Part shown: positions 11,936-23,383 of the stretch, one piece after another
How the letters are laid out: the number at the start of each line of letters is the position of its first letter
Position numbering within the stretch: position 1 is the first letter of the stretch
From: Nymphaea colorata
Lineage: Eukaryota > Streptophyta > Magnoliopsida > Nymphaeales > Nymphaeaceae
Length of the DNA stretch: 64,000 nucleotides
Reading direction: 5' to 3'
Assembly: GCF_008831285.2 (NCBI RefSeq)
Contig: NC_045138.2
Coordinates: 9,577,205-9,641,204, forward strand
Translations under genes and position numbers: made by a program
The notes under the pieces: model-generated
The model's database searches: none
The model's input: the letters and a program-made list of their open reading frames with translations, nothing else
Told to the model about the DNA's origin: nothing

Positions 11936-12676
11936 TGATTACCTGATGCTTTTATTTTTTAGTATTCCTTTGCTTCATTCGGTAATTTGGGTATTTAACT
12001 CTTGATGATATGTTTGTTTTGAGGTTGATTATTCTAATTTGACCTAATGTTGTATAGTTTTTTTATTAATCTAAGTGTTGATAATGCCATATTGTGTGCC
12101 ATTTTAATCCTTGAATTGATAATTTGCCATCAGAAGTTTAGAAGTCCTCATTTTTTCATGGGTTGTACCATGCTATGCACTTTGAACTTAAAAAACGTGC
12201 TGGCTACTGGCTACTTGTTACCATTTATTTGTACTAAAATTTCTTTGTAAAAATTTACGACCTAACTCACCGAGTTGCCGAGTCAACTAGCTGACCCAGT
12301 GTCCCCAGTTGTCTGCCGATCTCAGTCGGTTGCTGATCTGAATCGGAGTCACCAATTTGCCAACTATACTTTAAGAAGGATAAGTAAAGATCAAGTTATC
12401 TCCAACGACCGTGAACCTTAAAAGGATTCCAATAAATGCTAAGCTTCAGAAAATCTGATGAGTGCTTCGTATGAAACAGAAAGATGCCACTTCATCTAGA
12501 CATTGAAAGGTACAAACTTCAGCCGAATTCTATGTTTTAAAAGTACAGAGTGTTCAGCGACGATCCTTAGTTTTCTTTGTCGGCCAGTAAGAATGCACAA
12601 ACCCTGTGACCCTCGCAGAACAAGTAAAAGTAAATTATTTTTGAAACGTTGGAAAGAGTATGCGGAGTCTCTGTCA

Positions 12677-13523
12677 TTACAGCTCTGCCAAGGATTCGTC
12701 ATCCCCAATTGGTTCTTCATATGATGCATATGCTTCAATAATGGCCTCATAGACCTTAATTCCTTTTAGATACACTCCCCTGTTAAGGAACTGCAAATTA
12801 CAACAGTCATGAATCCAGCAATTAGGCCTCCCTAAAGCAAGCACACAATGACATGCAAATATAGAGTCCCAAAGGAAATATACAATCCAAGCCAACATTG
12901 CACAAGATTGGAGACACACCTCATTATGGTCATGTAGCAATATTGGCGTGTTTGCCATGGGAGAGAAACCAATTGCTGGTACTCCCTTCTGTCTGAAATA
13001 ACGAGCATCGGTTGCTGCAGGAAATATCTCAGGTTTTCTGAGTTTTCCATCTGCCTTCTTCACTGCTCTATCCAGTAGCATCCACCAAGGGTTCGAACGG
13101 TCTGTTTTAGTGATTACTGGATTCCCAAACTTGTCATAAACTGGAACCTTCTGCTTGAACTGCCGGAGCTAAGGAAACAGGTTAGCACTATCACACAACT
13201 AATTTTGCAGCCACATTCATCTAATATCTAAAACCGAGTTACCAGTCAGCATTGAAGCAATCAATAGAGGAAAGAGGCAGGAAAAATTAGCAATGATATG
13301 CATTGTCCTAGAAACAATAACAACTTATCCCCTAGAAATTTATTCAAGGAAACTTTCAGTCCAAGCAATTCTATTTTTCTAGAAGCCTTTGATAGGTAGG
13401 TTTCCCCTGCTTCTGATCAATGGTGGACCAGGCTGGAAACCAGTAGCCTATGCAATTATGTCACATGGCTGCGGGGTGCAGGATGCAACAAGTTCCAAAA
13501 AGAAATTGGGTGCGGTGCGAAGA

Positions 13524-13568
<45 letters not shown>

Positions 13569-13869
13569 CTGTTATGTAAGTAATTTTGTTTGTCTATAGT
13601 TTTAAACTTTTTTTTAATCAAGGTTACGTTAATCTCATCCAAAATTCAAAGTTTTATTAAATAAAATAGGGGAGGAGAGAGAAAAGAGGGAAAAAGGAAG
13701 AGGGAAGGATAGGAGAAGGAAAGAAAACGAAAAAAAGAAAAGAAAAAAGAACGGTGTGATACCCCACTTGGTTTGACAGAGTCAAGTGCAGGTGGACGTG
13801 CAGATGCCGGGTGCCGTGCTGGGCAGCATTTGGGTGTGCCACCGTATTTGGCGCACCCATGTGACTTAG

Positions 13870-13909
<40 letters not shown>

Positions 13910-14308
13910 ATAGAAAATGCCTTTTTTTGAAAAAAAAACTCAAAAAAAACGCGATAAATTAAATGGCCATTTAAACTTAAAAAAACGTTTTTTAAACGTT
14001 AAAAACGAAAAATACTTATTTTTAACACGTTTTTTGTGTTTTTTTCACTTTTTCATTTTTTTCAGTTTTTTAATGCCAAACAGTTTATTTTTCATTTTCT
14101 ATTTTTCATTTGTTGTAAATCTACTCACCTTTTGATGTTTGTACTCTTAGTTTTGTACTTATTTTATTTTTCCTCCATTTTTAGTTTTTTTTTAATTTTT
14201 AAAAATTTACCATATTTTTCTCCTTTTTTTTTCATTTTTTTCAAATTCGCCGTATTATAACCAAGAAAAACCTCGCCGTTTAAAACTTTGAGATGTTATT
14301 TCTGACTA

Positions 14309-14370
<62 letters not shown>

Positions 14371-17300
14371 GTGTTATCTTCTAAATGCATGATTTAGGGA
14401 GAGATTCAAAACTTCTATGTTGCCTCTTCTTTCTCTGTTTCTTATATTGCGCTTTCTTTCTGTCTGGTAAGACTGCTCAGGTTTAAAGTACATAGCCAAC
14501 AGGAGACCGACAAAAGTCACAAAACAAATAACCGACTCATATTAGATACCTTTGCTGCACGGATATTTTGGGGGAAAAAATGGGATCTAAGCCATCAGAA
14601 GTATCCTAGTATGCACGTAAATGGTCATCTGTCTTAGTAACAGAATTCAACCCAGTTTGTAACCCAAGACTTCCACTAGGTTTACATCACTGTCAGCAGA
14701 TTAACTAACATATAAATGTTTAAATTATCTCCAGCAAGCTATGTCACATGGGTGCGGGTACGATACGGGTATAGGTACGGGAACACGGTAATTTTCAAAA
14801 TTTTTGGACACGCAGACATGGAAAATTTTATATTCTCAAAAATGATAAAATGAAAAAAATATTAAATTAATAGTTCACTCTTACAATCTCGTAAGAAAGT
14901 TTGTTTTATCACAAAAGTGCTGAGTATTTGAAAGGATTGTTCATGGAAATAATTGGATGTATCACAAAAAAAATGATAAGATGGAAAAAAAACATTAAAT
15001 TAATAGCTTTTATTTTTTGGCGTGTCCCAGCCGTGTCCCGTGTCCGGATCCGCATGTCTGCGTGTCGACACGGGTACGTGGGCAGTTTAGCCGTGTCCGT
15101 GTGTCATAGCCAGCAAGCAAAAGAAGCATCAAAGACAAAACTGAGCTGTTTTTCCTGTCTATAAATTATGAAACATTTCAGTTCATACATCTTGCTTTTA
15201 TTTCAGCACATTTTATCATTCATCATTGAGATGCTACCAACTCACAAAAGTAAAAGAGCTTTTTCAGCACGATCAGATCATCCCTGACAATGGGTGAGAA
15301 TTTGCTAGAAAATTTATTAATACCGTTCCTGGAGAAGCAAACATGCCTTTTTCTGTAGTTGTATGTGAAAGTCAAATGGTTGTTGAAAATAGTATGAACC
15401 TGACCGCAGCTCTATTGAAATTTCACTGACAAAATACTCTTCTTTAAAGAATTAGTGGAGTAGTGTTTTAAGACCTTCACCTTATCTTCTTGGAAGAGTA
15501 GACTGCAAAGACTTCCTAATGTTAACATAAATCATTTTGGAAGTCATTAACTTTCGGTCCAAGTAATTGTTGGAAGCTAATTATCACTAACTTGTTTACT
15601 GATGCCATTACCTAGCAATTTAGCATCTGTTTTGTTCAGCATTTCAGTTCAGATGCAAAAAATTTTCTTTTCCTGGTAATCAATCATATATGACTAAAAT
15701 AGTCTCCTCTTCCTTTAATCTCCATGAAATAAAGAAAATTCATCTGTATGGACTTGCAATGTTCACTACAGTTCCCATCGTGCCCAAACTGTAGACGTGG
15801 CATTAGCAAGAAAGGAAAGAGCTTCTCATGATGAAAAGTGACAAGTTGACTGGAAACTCTACACCCTCACCTTTTGCTGCAAGTAAGCCTGACGTGTTGT
15901 GGGAGTTCAACCCACGTATGATTTTCCTGTTCAAGAGAATTTACTTGGCGATTTGAATGTCCCCTTCTTAGTTTGTTGTTCGTAGCCCTTTGCTAGTTAC
16001 TTAATTACATTCTGTTGTTTGTAGCCCTTTGCTAGGTTCTGTTCCATATAATAGACAAGGTGCTTAAGTTATTGGGTATTTAAACAATTGGTGAGCAATA
16101 CCTATTCGATTTACATTTTCGAAAGATGGTCAATATCTACCCTTTTCCATTGCTTTCTTACTTTCTCTGGAGCAACTTAATACAGCATGAAGCTGCACTA
16201 TTTCACAGCGAAGTGGAAACGACTATGAAACAGTTATATTACTAAAATTGACCAGTTATATATGACTTTCGCATAGAAAAAGTTGTTAACAGAACTTGCT
16301 TCATTATGCAGCATGCACCTTGAACTACTTCCGTTGATGCTGCACACATGACTTTAGAAGTTCATGGAAAACAAAAAGAATCCAAAAGGTTCTGTATCAA
16401 TTAGATACCTACTGGGATGCTCATACTCTACAAAGGAAGCTCACGATCACAGGGAGCAACACAAGGCTGACCCAGGACGATCACAGGATGACAACATTTA
16501 TCACTCACTATGATGCTCACAAAATCACAGAGAACAACATAAGATTGAGCCATGATGATCACAACAGGTGTCACTCCAAGATACTGTATTGCCATCAAAA
16601 CCAAATACAGAAACAAAAGAATGCAAAATTCGTACCTCGAAGGTCATGTTCCTTGAAGAAGGTGCCCATTCTTCTGCAATCCGCCTCTCAAGATCTTCAG
16701 GATCTGCAGTAGGTGGGACACGGATATCGAAACCCGCCTCAGCTTCAGATGGTTGAAGGTTCATCACGAACCCCTAAAGCAACAAAAATAACAAAAACAA
16801 CTAACTGTATTCAGTACAAAGAAATGAGCCTCCAAAACATGAACTAAATGCTAACAGCAAGCAGGAAGGAGAGTCCACTATTAATTCAATTAACGAAGAA
16901 TCCCGATTACCTAACTCAACCCCATCTTACTGAATTACAAGTGTAAATCTACTTCAATTCCCAGAAAGTAGAGTACCATGAAAAAGTCCCCAAACGGATT
17001 GACAACCGATGGCACTAAAAAATCTAAAATAACAGTACCAATGGAAAGGGAGAAGATTAAAAGTGACAAGAGGGTAGAGTAGGTAGCGCGTACAGTGGGT
17101 GTCGGCGTTCCCGCCTTCAGGAAGACGGGATTGACAGAAACCACCTCGCCCTCCGCCCTAAGGCCCGCTTTGATGAGCTGAAACTGTGACTCCCTGAACC
17201 TGGATATGCTCTCCAAGCTCTTCAGCAGGTTTTCCATGGCGCTGCCATCGTAGAGCTTCGACCCGTGTCCAGGCGGCCCTACCGCCTTGATCGCCATCCA

Positions 17301-17942
17301 CCAGGGGCACCGCTCCCCATAGAAAACCCTGTATTCGTCCGTCTCAGAAGCCAAGCCTTCGTCCAAAACGATACCCACGTGCATACTCCGGTACACCTCC
17401 GACTCCGCGAAGAGCTCCACTCCGTCGTGACCGCCGACCTCCTCGTCGGGGACGAAGGAGAGGTAAACGGTGCGGCGGGGCGTGAACCCGGCGGCCTTGA
17501 GGCGGCGAATCGCCTCGAGGTACTGCATCCCGACGCACTTCATGTCTTGGGAGCCGCGGGCATAGATGTTGCCCATGGCGTCGAGGGCCGCGGAAAAGGG
17601 ATGGTGTCGCCACTTATGGGGCTCGGAGGGGACGACGTCGGTATGTGAGTTGAGAAGGATTGTGGGGAGGTGCGGGGAGGTGCCTGGCCAGCGGAGGAGG
17701 ACGAGAGGCTTCCCTGGAGACAGCTCCAGTGTCTGGGATTCGAGGCCGATGGACTCCGCCTGAGAGAGAAGGAAAGCTGCGGCATCGGCGTAGTTGGGCG
17801 CGGGCTGCGAGGTGTTGATCCGGAGGTACTCCTGGAACCTAGATATGATGGCCGCCGCCGCCGACGACGACGACGACGAAGATGATGGTTCCGGTAGGAG
17901 GAAGGAAAGCAGGAGAAGGGCGAAGAAGGTGCCGGACGCCAT
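12677..17942 (-). CDS. Aminoacylase-1-like M20 metallopeptidase, four exons
   Basis: The exons on the minus strand are 17942-17094, 16773-16636, 13168-12920 and 12790-12677, all with GT-AG borders in phase 0, giving 449 residues. The family (M20, aminoacylase-1) hydrolyses N-acyl amino acids to free amino acid and acid using two Zn ions. Visible motifs are NSHTDVVP (His100, Asp102), GSQDMKCVG (Asp133), PDEEVGG (Glu167/168), LDEGLAS (Asp194), PPGHGS (His226) and LHDHNE near 408-412; all expected metal and catalytic positions are present. Residues 1-19 are hydrophobic, then eight Ser and four Ala, consistent with a signal peptide and secretory-pathway location. The length is slightly above the roughly 430 usual for plants. 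Exon 1 is GC-rich, unlike the AT-rich introns. The gene looks functional. Confidence 0.92.
13456..13869. mobile_element. hAT-like MITE, CTATGTCACATGG family (copy in aminoacylase intron)
   Basis: The left end TTATGTCACATGGCTGCG and the right end, reverse complement CTAAGTCACATGGGTGCG, form an inverted repeat matching the family defined at 14,739-15,109. A (TA)n run lies inside (about 13,527-13,562). The candidate flanking 8-mers, CTATGCAA and CTATATAT, match at only 5 positions because a (TA)n tract abuts the right side. Confidence 0.6.
13907..14306 (+). mobile_element. MITE with GTCA termini and TA target duplication (copy 2)
   Basis: This copy starts GTCATAGAAA and ends TTTCTGAC, with TA on both sides. 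Its sequence is the reverse complement of the element at 876-1239 with many substitutions. It sits inside a (TA)n tract (13,870-13,906 and 14,307-14,349), as expected for an element that targets TA. Confidence 0.7.
14307..14372. repeat. (TA)n(GA)n compound microsatellite
   Basis: A TA run of about 40 bases is followed by a GA run of about 22 bases, directly after the MITE and within the aminoacylase intron. Confidence 0.9.
14739..15109. mobile_element. hAT-like MITE with perfect 8-bp target duplication
   Basis: The element begins CTATGTCACATGG and ends in the reverse complement of CTATGACACACGG. It is bracketed by identical CCAGCAAG octamers (14,731-14,738 and 15,110-15,117), the 8-bp duplication characteristic of the hAT superfamily. 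The interior near the right end has GTGTCCGG and CGACACGGGTACG words. There is no coding capacity, so it must have been moved by a transposase from elsewhere. It is the best-defined member of its family in this window. Confidence 0.85.
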
Positions 17943-18340
17943 GTAAGTGGCAGGAAGAGGAATCAGGAAGATGACGCCTATCCAGTGCGTCCGTCCACCA
18001 GTGGTGCGTAGCAGGTGTCTGCTGTAGATAAATGCCTCGGCACCTGTTTTTCGGATCGAATTGTGTAAGCCGCTCTTGTCGTAATGTCGTGGGTCGAGGT
18101 ATTCTCAACAGGAATGGAACCATAGGCTCAATTGCTGGGAGCACAGAGGGGAACCTCAACTCCCCGTTTCTGGCATGCTATACTTCTGTTACGGGAATGG
18201 GAGATTACCGGTCAGCCAGACCACCAACCACCGGTTGAGCTAGATTTGAAAGCTGTAAAGGAAGTACGATCGGGATGAATGCTTAGACGAAGACAGCATC
18301 CAGTTTGTCGACCGCTTGTACTCTCTTTTCAATGCTCATG
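17943..18340 (-). promoter_or_regulatory. Upstream region of the aminoacylase gene
   Basis: This sequence lies directly 5' of the aminoacylase start codon and should hold its 5' leader and core promoter. I see no clear TATA box at a convincing distance and no recognised element, so this is by position only. Confidence 0.3.
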
Positions 18341-18344
18341 ACTT

Positions 18345-18815
18345 ATAGTGACAAATAGGTACGAAATAGTGAATGAATGTGTGATAATGTTTATAAAATT
18401 ATAAACAAAAAGTTTAAAAGATAATAAAACAACAGACAAACGGATATACAAGATAACGTTAAATATAAATATAAGATAATATTTATAAAATAATAAAAAA
18501 TTTATGAGAAAATAAAATAACAAACTTATATATGAAACGATGATAAATATAAATATGAGATAATAAAAATATGTACAAGATATAACATAAGTATAAGATA
18601 ATATTTATAAAATAGTGAAATAACATTATAAGCGAGAAAACATTTTTTTATTGTTTAAAAAAATATAATGGTTATAATGATATGTAACAAATTTTATTTT
18701 ACTTCTATTTAATCTTCAAATCTTTTTTTTTTGCAGTTTTTTTATTTTCATAAAAAATTATTAATCATGAGTATTTTGGTCAATATTAAAATAACTTATA
18801 AAATTAGATGCACAA

Positions 18816-18822
<7 letters not shown>
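18345..18822 (+). repeat. AT-rich interspersed repeat with internal ATAAGATAATATTTAT units (copy A)
   Basis: The left half is a loose array of ATAAGATAAT, ATTTATAAAAT and AATAACA words. The right half (about 18,630-18,820) is unique-looking and aligns with 41,890-42,085, sharing for example ATAATGATATGTA and AACAAATTTTATTTT. The same order of parts occurs in both copies, so this is a dispersed element. It has no terminal repeats that I can define and no coding capacity. Confidence 0.65.

Positions 18823-18855
<33 letters not shown>
18823..18855. repeat. (TA)n microsatellite
   Basis: A TA run of about 32 bases immediately follows the AT-rich repeat. The next stretch to about 19,490 shows no gene; 19,220-19,420 has GGTACG/CGTACC-rich sequence reminiscent of the hAT-like MITE family, but I could not set its ends. 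Confidence 0.85.
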
Positions 18856-18856
<1 letters not shown>

Positions 18857-19499
18857 CCATCTTCGCGTGTACATGCACAAAAGACGCCAACGCTGATATC
18901 AGCCCTTCCCATGACTGCAAAGCTGTTGTTCATTTTCGGGGATGTTGGAATGGCGCTTCCATCTACTAGAGTTTGACTGAATAGTACATAGTTCTTTAGC
19001 CATGTGCTGCTTGTTGTTTACTTCTGAGATGGAGTCTTGGCCTTCAGCCTCTCTGCGATCTCTATGGAATCTTTTCACAACAGCTTAAATATAGTTGTTG
19101 CACTTGGCTTTGACCAGTCATGCTCTAACCACATTAGTTTCCCTAGTCTATGTGACGACATTGACATTAAGCATCGCTTCTTTTTCCCAACACCAGTCAT
19201 CTCATAGGATTTTTGTGATCAATGTCACAGTGGTACGTGGGAAGGGCCCATGTACCAGTACCGTATGGTGGTACGGCTTGGTACAGCACTTCCTCCTCCT
19301 TTTTTTTCTTATACTTATGTTACTTTTTTTTATTGATTTCATGAATAAAATTAATTAAAAATATATAACTCTCACCATATCACCGTCGGCAAAAATGCCA
19401 TACCCATACCTATATAGTATGTGATTAACCAATGTTCACATTAGTCTTTTTTGCTGCAATGTCCAGACATTAAAAAATTTCTACAAAAAAAAAAAAAAA

Positions 19500-20330
19500 A
19501 CAGGTGTTCTTCCCCAGGTTAGGAGGTTTTGATTCGCGTTGATGCTTAATCAAGTTCTATATGTACCAAATGATTATGTGGAACCAGGTCTTCCATACCT
19601 TGCGCAGGCGTCTGCTTTTGAACCTTCTCTATGACCACCATACCAAACCATATATAATGTTTCATTTGGGTATGCCGTGCACTTGAACTTTGTGAGTGAA
19701 GAACCACCATATCTTCCTAACTTCCGTGCATTCCAAGAACAAGTGCTGCTCACTTTATGTAGCATGGTGGCATATAAAGCAACACGAGGCTAAGAGAAGC
19801 CAAGGTGCTGCACTTGTCCTTCCGTGGATAGTTTACCCTCGCAGCCCACGTACACGGTCCACAAAGCCCGTGGAAATGCCTAGCGCATCCACGGGTGGTT
19901 CTTCCATGCCTCAGGTTCCCCTGTTTTTCGCATGATGTTTCCATGTGTTGTGTCCAAAGATGGATTGAGCGGCCTATCCCGAGTATCTCTGTTGGTAAGA
20001 ATATCACAGGTCATACAAACCCTCCTCCTGCACATCATCCATGGCCTACACCTACTCTCCAAGACCAGTATGATTAGATTGAAATGGGTGGCTGGGATCT
20101 CGTTGATCAGTCATCTTCCCATCGACTGGTCGAGCCAAAATTTCACATGTCCACCACTCTTGACCTTCCAAGTGATCTTGTCCTTAATGTTCGGCTGGGC
20201 ATGGAAATTGACCTCCATATAACTGAACTAGGAAAGAATTTCAGCTGTCTACATGCCATTAGTCCATAGTTATTTGTTGGATATCAATTTAGCCCAACTA
20301 TTATCTGTCGTTAGTGCCCTCCATGCTAAG
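19500..20330 (-). pseudogene. LINE (non-LTR retrotransposon) ORF2 remnant, C-terminal part
   Basis: On the minus strand, fragments in shifting frames read KSGGHVKFWLDQSMGR, then CCFICHHAT and SEQHLFLECTEVRKIW. The last two correspond to the zf-RVT zinc-binding region (CxxC then H-x-C) found after the reverse transcriptase in plant LINEs. Stops and frameshifts are frequent. The upstream part of the same ORF is at 22,886-23,040, separated by the copia insertion. Confidence 0.75.
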
Positions 20331-20616
20331 TGTTAAGGAAAGTGATAAGGGAAAGATCAAAACCGATTTTGAAGATTTTATTAGAGGATAAAAACGTATC
20401 AGATCCTAAAATCTTGGATGTCAATGGTTGTTTATTCCTTTCTACATTTTGCTGTAATTTACGTTGCATCCCTTATCACACGTCTCCTTCCTTTTACTCT
20501 TGTTGTAACCCCCATTGTAACAACTCTATATATAGCTTGTAATAGTCCTCAATACATCATCAAGGAAAGATTTCATAATTGTTTCTCTCGTTCTCTCTCA
20601 GTTACTAGGTTTTTCA
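20331..20616 (+). repeat. 5' LTR of the truncated copia element
   Basis: Begins TGTTAAGG and ends TTTTTCA. It has a TATA-like CTATATATAG near 20,525, a plausible transcription start signal. It differs from the 3' LTR by scattered substitutions and small indels, one of about 10 bases near 20,455. Confidence 0.92.
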
Positions 20617-21220
20617 TGGTATCAAAGCCAAATGTTGATCAATTTGGGCTGAATTGATCGAGGGAGACCAAGCTGCTATGAAATAAGGAGCCACGCGTGA
20701 AGAATAGGAAATCGCAGGTGACTGTAGGTCAAATCCCTCACGCGTTTTGTCCCTGGTGATTGGTTGAAGATGAAATTTGGAGCATCCACTCCTCACTAGG
20801 ATTACGTCTTGCTGTCCAATTTTTATCAGAATCGGAGCTGGTATTGAATTTCTAAAATTCTGCTAGTTGTGCAGTCCTAAACAGTGTTTGAAGCAGAGGA
20901 TCACCTCTATTTTTGTTTGTCGTCTCCCTTGCCTGTCTAAATCTCTCGGCCTTGTTTCCACCGGAGCTTTTCCACAACGAGTTTGGATGTTCGCGTTGCC
21001 AACAGACCGGTCCTCGACCAGAATCGTCGTCGATGCCAGCCGGATTTAGTTTGTTTCCCGGCTGCCCCTTTTTTCCTGCGTTCTTGCGTCCCCTGTTGCG
21101 TGGTCCCCTGTTTAACCATGATGTCTCTCATCAAAACGAGAGAAAGGACCCGAGGCATTCTCCTTATCAGAATCGAGGCTCTATCTTATTCCATAAAGGG
21201 ATCAAATTAGACAACAATGG

Positions 21221-22592
21221 CTACATCGTTGTCCCCTTCAACACAATGGAATGCCCTTGCAGCATTAGTCTCTGTTAAACTTAACAAAGATAATTATATG
21301 TTATGGAGTAGCCAACTTGAATTCGTTATGGAGTCATAGAAACCAGTTCAGTTCATCGATGGGTCGTCTCCACCTCCTCCTGAAGTCATCATCAAGGACG
21401 GCAAGAGCGAAAACAATCCAGCGTTCGCTGTCTAGAAGAGATCGGATAGATTGGCCTTGAGCTGGATCAAAGCCACCGTCTCTGAACCTGTCTTAGGACA
21501 GATCGTGTCCTGCAAGTCTGCCTATGCTGCATGGCAGACTTTGAAGAAGTCCTTTAGTTCTCAGTCACCTTTGAGAATAATGCTTTTAAAGAAGGAGCTG
21601 CATTTTATCTAAAAGAAAACCATGATTGTGTAGACATATTTGGAACTAATCAAACTACTTGCCGATACTCTATCCGCGGTAGGGCATGAAATTGATGATA
21701 GTGATCTTGTTCAGATCAGATCACGATGAATGGGTTGTCGGTAGAGTACGAAAGCTTTGTTACTCTTATTAGTTCTAGCTTTTCAAATGTTTCTATCACA
21801 TTTCCGAGCTATTTGATCCTCCTTACTTAAGAAAAGAGACTTGATCTTTTCAAAACAATGGTCACAGATTCTAACCATTCTGTCCAAGCCTTACCGCAGG
21901 TGGAGAATCAAGCGGCCTTCAATGCTTTTTGAGGACGAGGAGGAGGCTGTTTCTATGGCGAGGAAATCATTTTCAAAACAAAACTCAAACTCAGCCACAA
22001 AATGGAGATTCAAGCAACAATAACGAAAGCAATGGAACTCGTCCTTGGAATCTTGTTATATGCCAATATTGTGGTAGGAAATGTCACTCGGCCAAAACAT
22101 GCTATGATATTCCACGGGCTTTTTCTGCAATGAACTTGCAGGAATCTACTGATGAATACTGGTATCTTGATTCAGGAGCTACAAATCATATTGTCAATAA
22201 TGATGAAATGATGAGCAATAAGACAACATATGAAGGACCAGACAATATCATGATCGGTAATAGCTCAAGTCTTTCTATTAAACATACATGGAATTTATTA
22301 GTGAAAACTGCTAAGACTCATCTTAAGAATGTTTTTCACGTCCCTAGTATAACTCATAATATCTTATCATTGGGTAAGTTTACATATGAAAATGACTGCA
22401 TTTTTCAATTCTCACCAACTGACTTAGTTATCTAGGATCAGCAGACGGGCAAGGTTATTCTTCAAGGACCAAAGACCTGTAATGGTCTTTATCCTATCAA
22501 GGCAACAAGATCAAGCAATGATCAAATTTCAACCAAACAAGTAGCATTTAGTAGCTGGTTTCCAGCAGGCGTCAATAAGGCATCCACGTCCT
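21221..22592 (+). pseudogene. copia gag-protease-pre-integrase reading frame, broken
   Basis: This is the polyprotein start of the truncated copia element. In order: a UBN2-type Gag (WNALAALVSVKLNKDNYMLW, later LSWIKATVSEPVLGQIV), a zinc-knuckle-like CQYCGRKCHSAKTC (about 22,062-22,103), a protease core WYLDSGATNHI with the active-site DSG (22,161-22,193), FHVPSITHNILSLGKF, and a last piece TGKVILQGPKTCNGLYPI before the deletion. Several stops and at least two frame changes interrupt Gag, while the zinc-knuckle/protease part (21,929-22,432) is one open frame. Confidence 0.85.
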
Positions 22593-22603
22593 TTGAGGGA
22601 GGA

Positions 22604-22880
22604 TGTTAAGGAAAGTGATAAGGGCAAGATCAAAACAGATTTTGAAGATTTTATTAGAGGATAAAAACATATCAGATGCTAAAATCTTGGGCGTCAATAG
22701 TTGTTTTTTCCTTTCTATATTTTGCCATTGCATCCCTTATCACACGTCTCCTTCCCTTTTCTCTTGTTGTAACTCCCATTGTAACAACTCTATATATACC
22801 TTGTAATAGTCTTCAATACATCATCAAAGAAAGATTTCATAATCATTTCTCTCATTCTCTCTCAATTACTAGGTTTTTCA
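22604..22880 (+). repeat. 3' LTR of the truncated copia element
   Basis: Begins TGTTAAGGAAAGTGATAAGG and ends TTTTTCA. It is closely similar to the 5' LTR and is followed directly by the CTAAG target duplication. Confidence 0.92.
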
Positions 22881-22885
22881 CTAAG

Positions 22886-23040
22886 AATCACAGGCATGCA
22901 TTGTTCATCTCCCTGAGTTTTCGTAAGCCCACCCCTCCCTCATTCTTTGGGAGACATAATTGGTCCCATGTGTTCTTGATGGAACCCCAGTAGGGACTCG
23001 GCGAGATGGCTCGTGATACCTCACAAGTTGCAAGCTATAC
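22886..23040 (-). pseudogene. LINE ORF2 remnant, upstream half
   Basis: On the minus strand this reads LPKNEGGVGLRKLREMNNAC, the segment found in plant LINEs just after the reverse transcriptase. Its downstream continuation is at 19,500-20,330; removing the copia element and one CTAAG brings the two together. From 23,040 to 23,380 I see nothing definable. Confidence 0.7.
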
Positions 23041-23383
23041 AAAATTTCGTCCAACTGAACAACAACTAGGTTAAATAACACCATGAGACGAGGTACAATA
23101 AGGGGTTAACCCATCCAAAATCAGTCAGCTGACTACATAATACAAATGAATATGGTCATACAAATGAATAAGGTCGTACAAGTACGTCCAATACAATAAA
23201 CCTATCAGCTTTTGCCAAACCATACATACAATTCCTATACGAACAAACCACACCCACACTCTAGAACGGCTACTCAAAGGGGTAAGACCCTAGACTCAAC
23301 CTCTAAGTCGAAGAGTCTTCGACCAATTTCATGAACTCAATAGCGATATTAGTGTACTTATTAATGTATAAAACTCTAATTTC

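Larger units (their letters stand above)
13169..16635 (-). other. Intron 2 of the aminoacylase gene (3.5 kb, MITE-filled)
   Basis: This intron is far longer than introns 1 (320 bp) and 3 (129 bp) of the same gene. It contains two hAT-like MITEs, one TA-flanked MITE and three (TA)n microsatellites, all between 13,456 and 15,117. The rest (15,118-16,635) is unique-looking, without open frames of note. Confidence 0.85.
20331..22880 (+). mobile_element. Internally deleted Ty1/copia retrotransposon
   Basis: The element has two LTRs (20331-20616 and 22604-22880), a primer-binding site TGGTATCAAAGCC (20617-20629) complementary to initiator tRNA-Met in the usual copia manner, and a polypurine tract ending TTTGAGGGAGGA before the 3' LTR. 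It is flanked by identical CTAAG pentamers (20326-20330 and 22881-22885), the 5-bp target duplication. The interior is only about 2 kb: Gag, zinc knuckle, protease and the GAG-pre-integrase segment, then a jump to the 3' end. Integrase, reverse transcriptase and RNase H are missing, so it cannot move by itself. Confidence 0.92.

Noticed and set aside
17265..17885. Several plus-strand and shifted minus-strand open frames
   Set aside because: They are shadows of GC-rich exon 1 of the aminoacylase gene.
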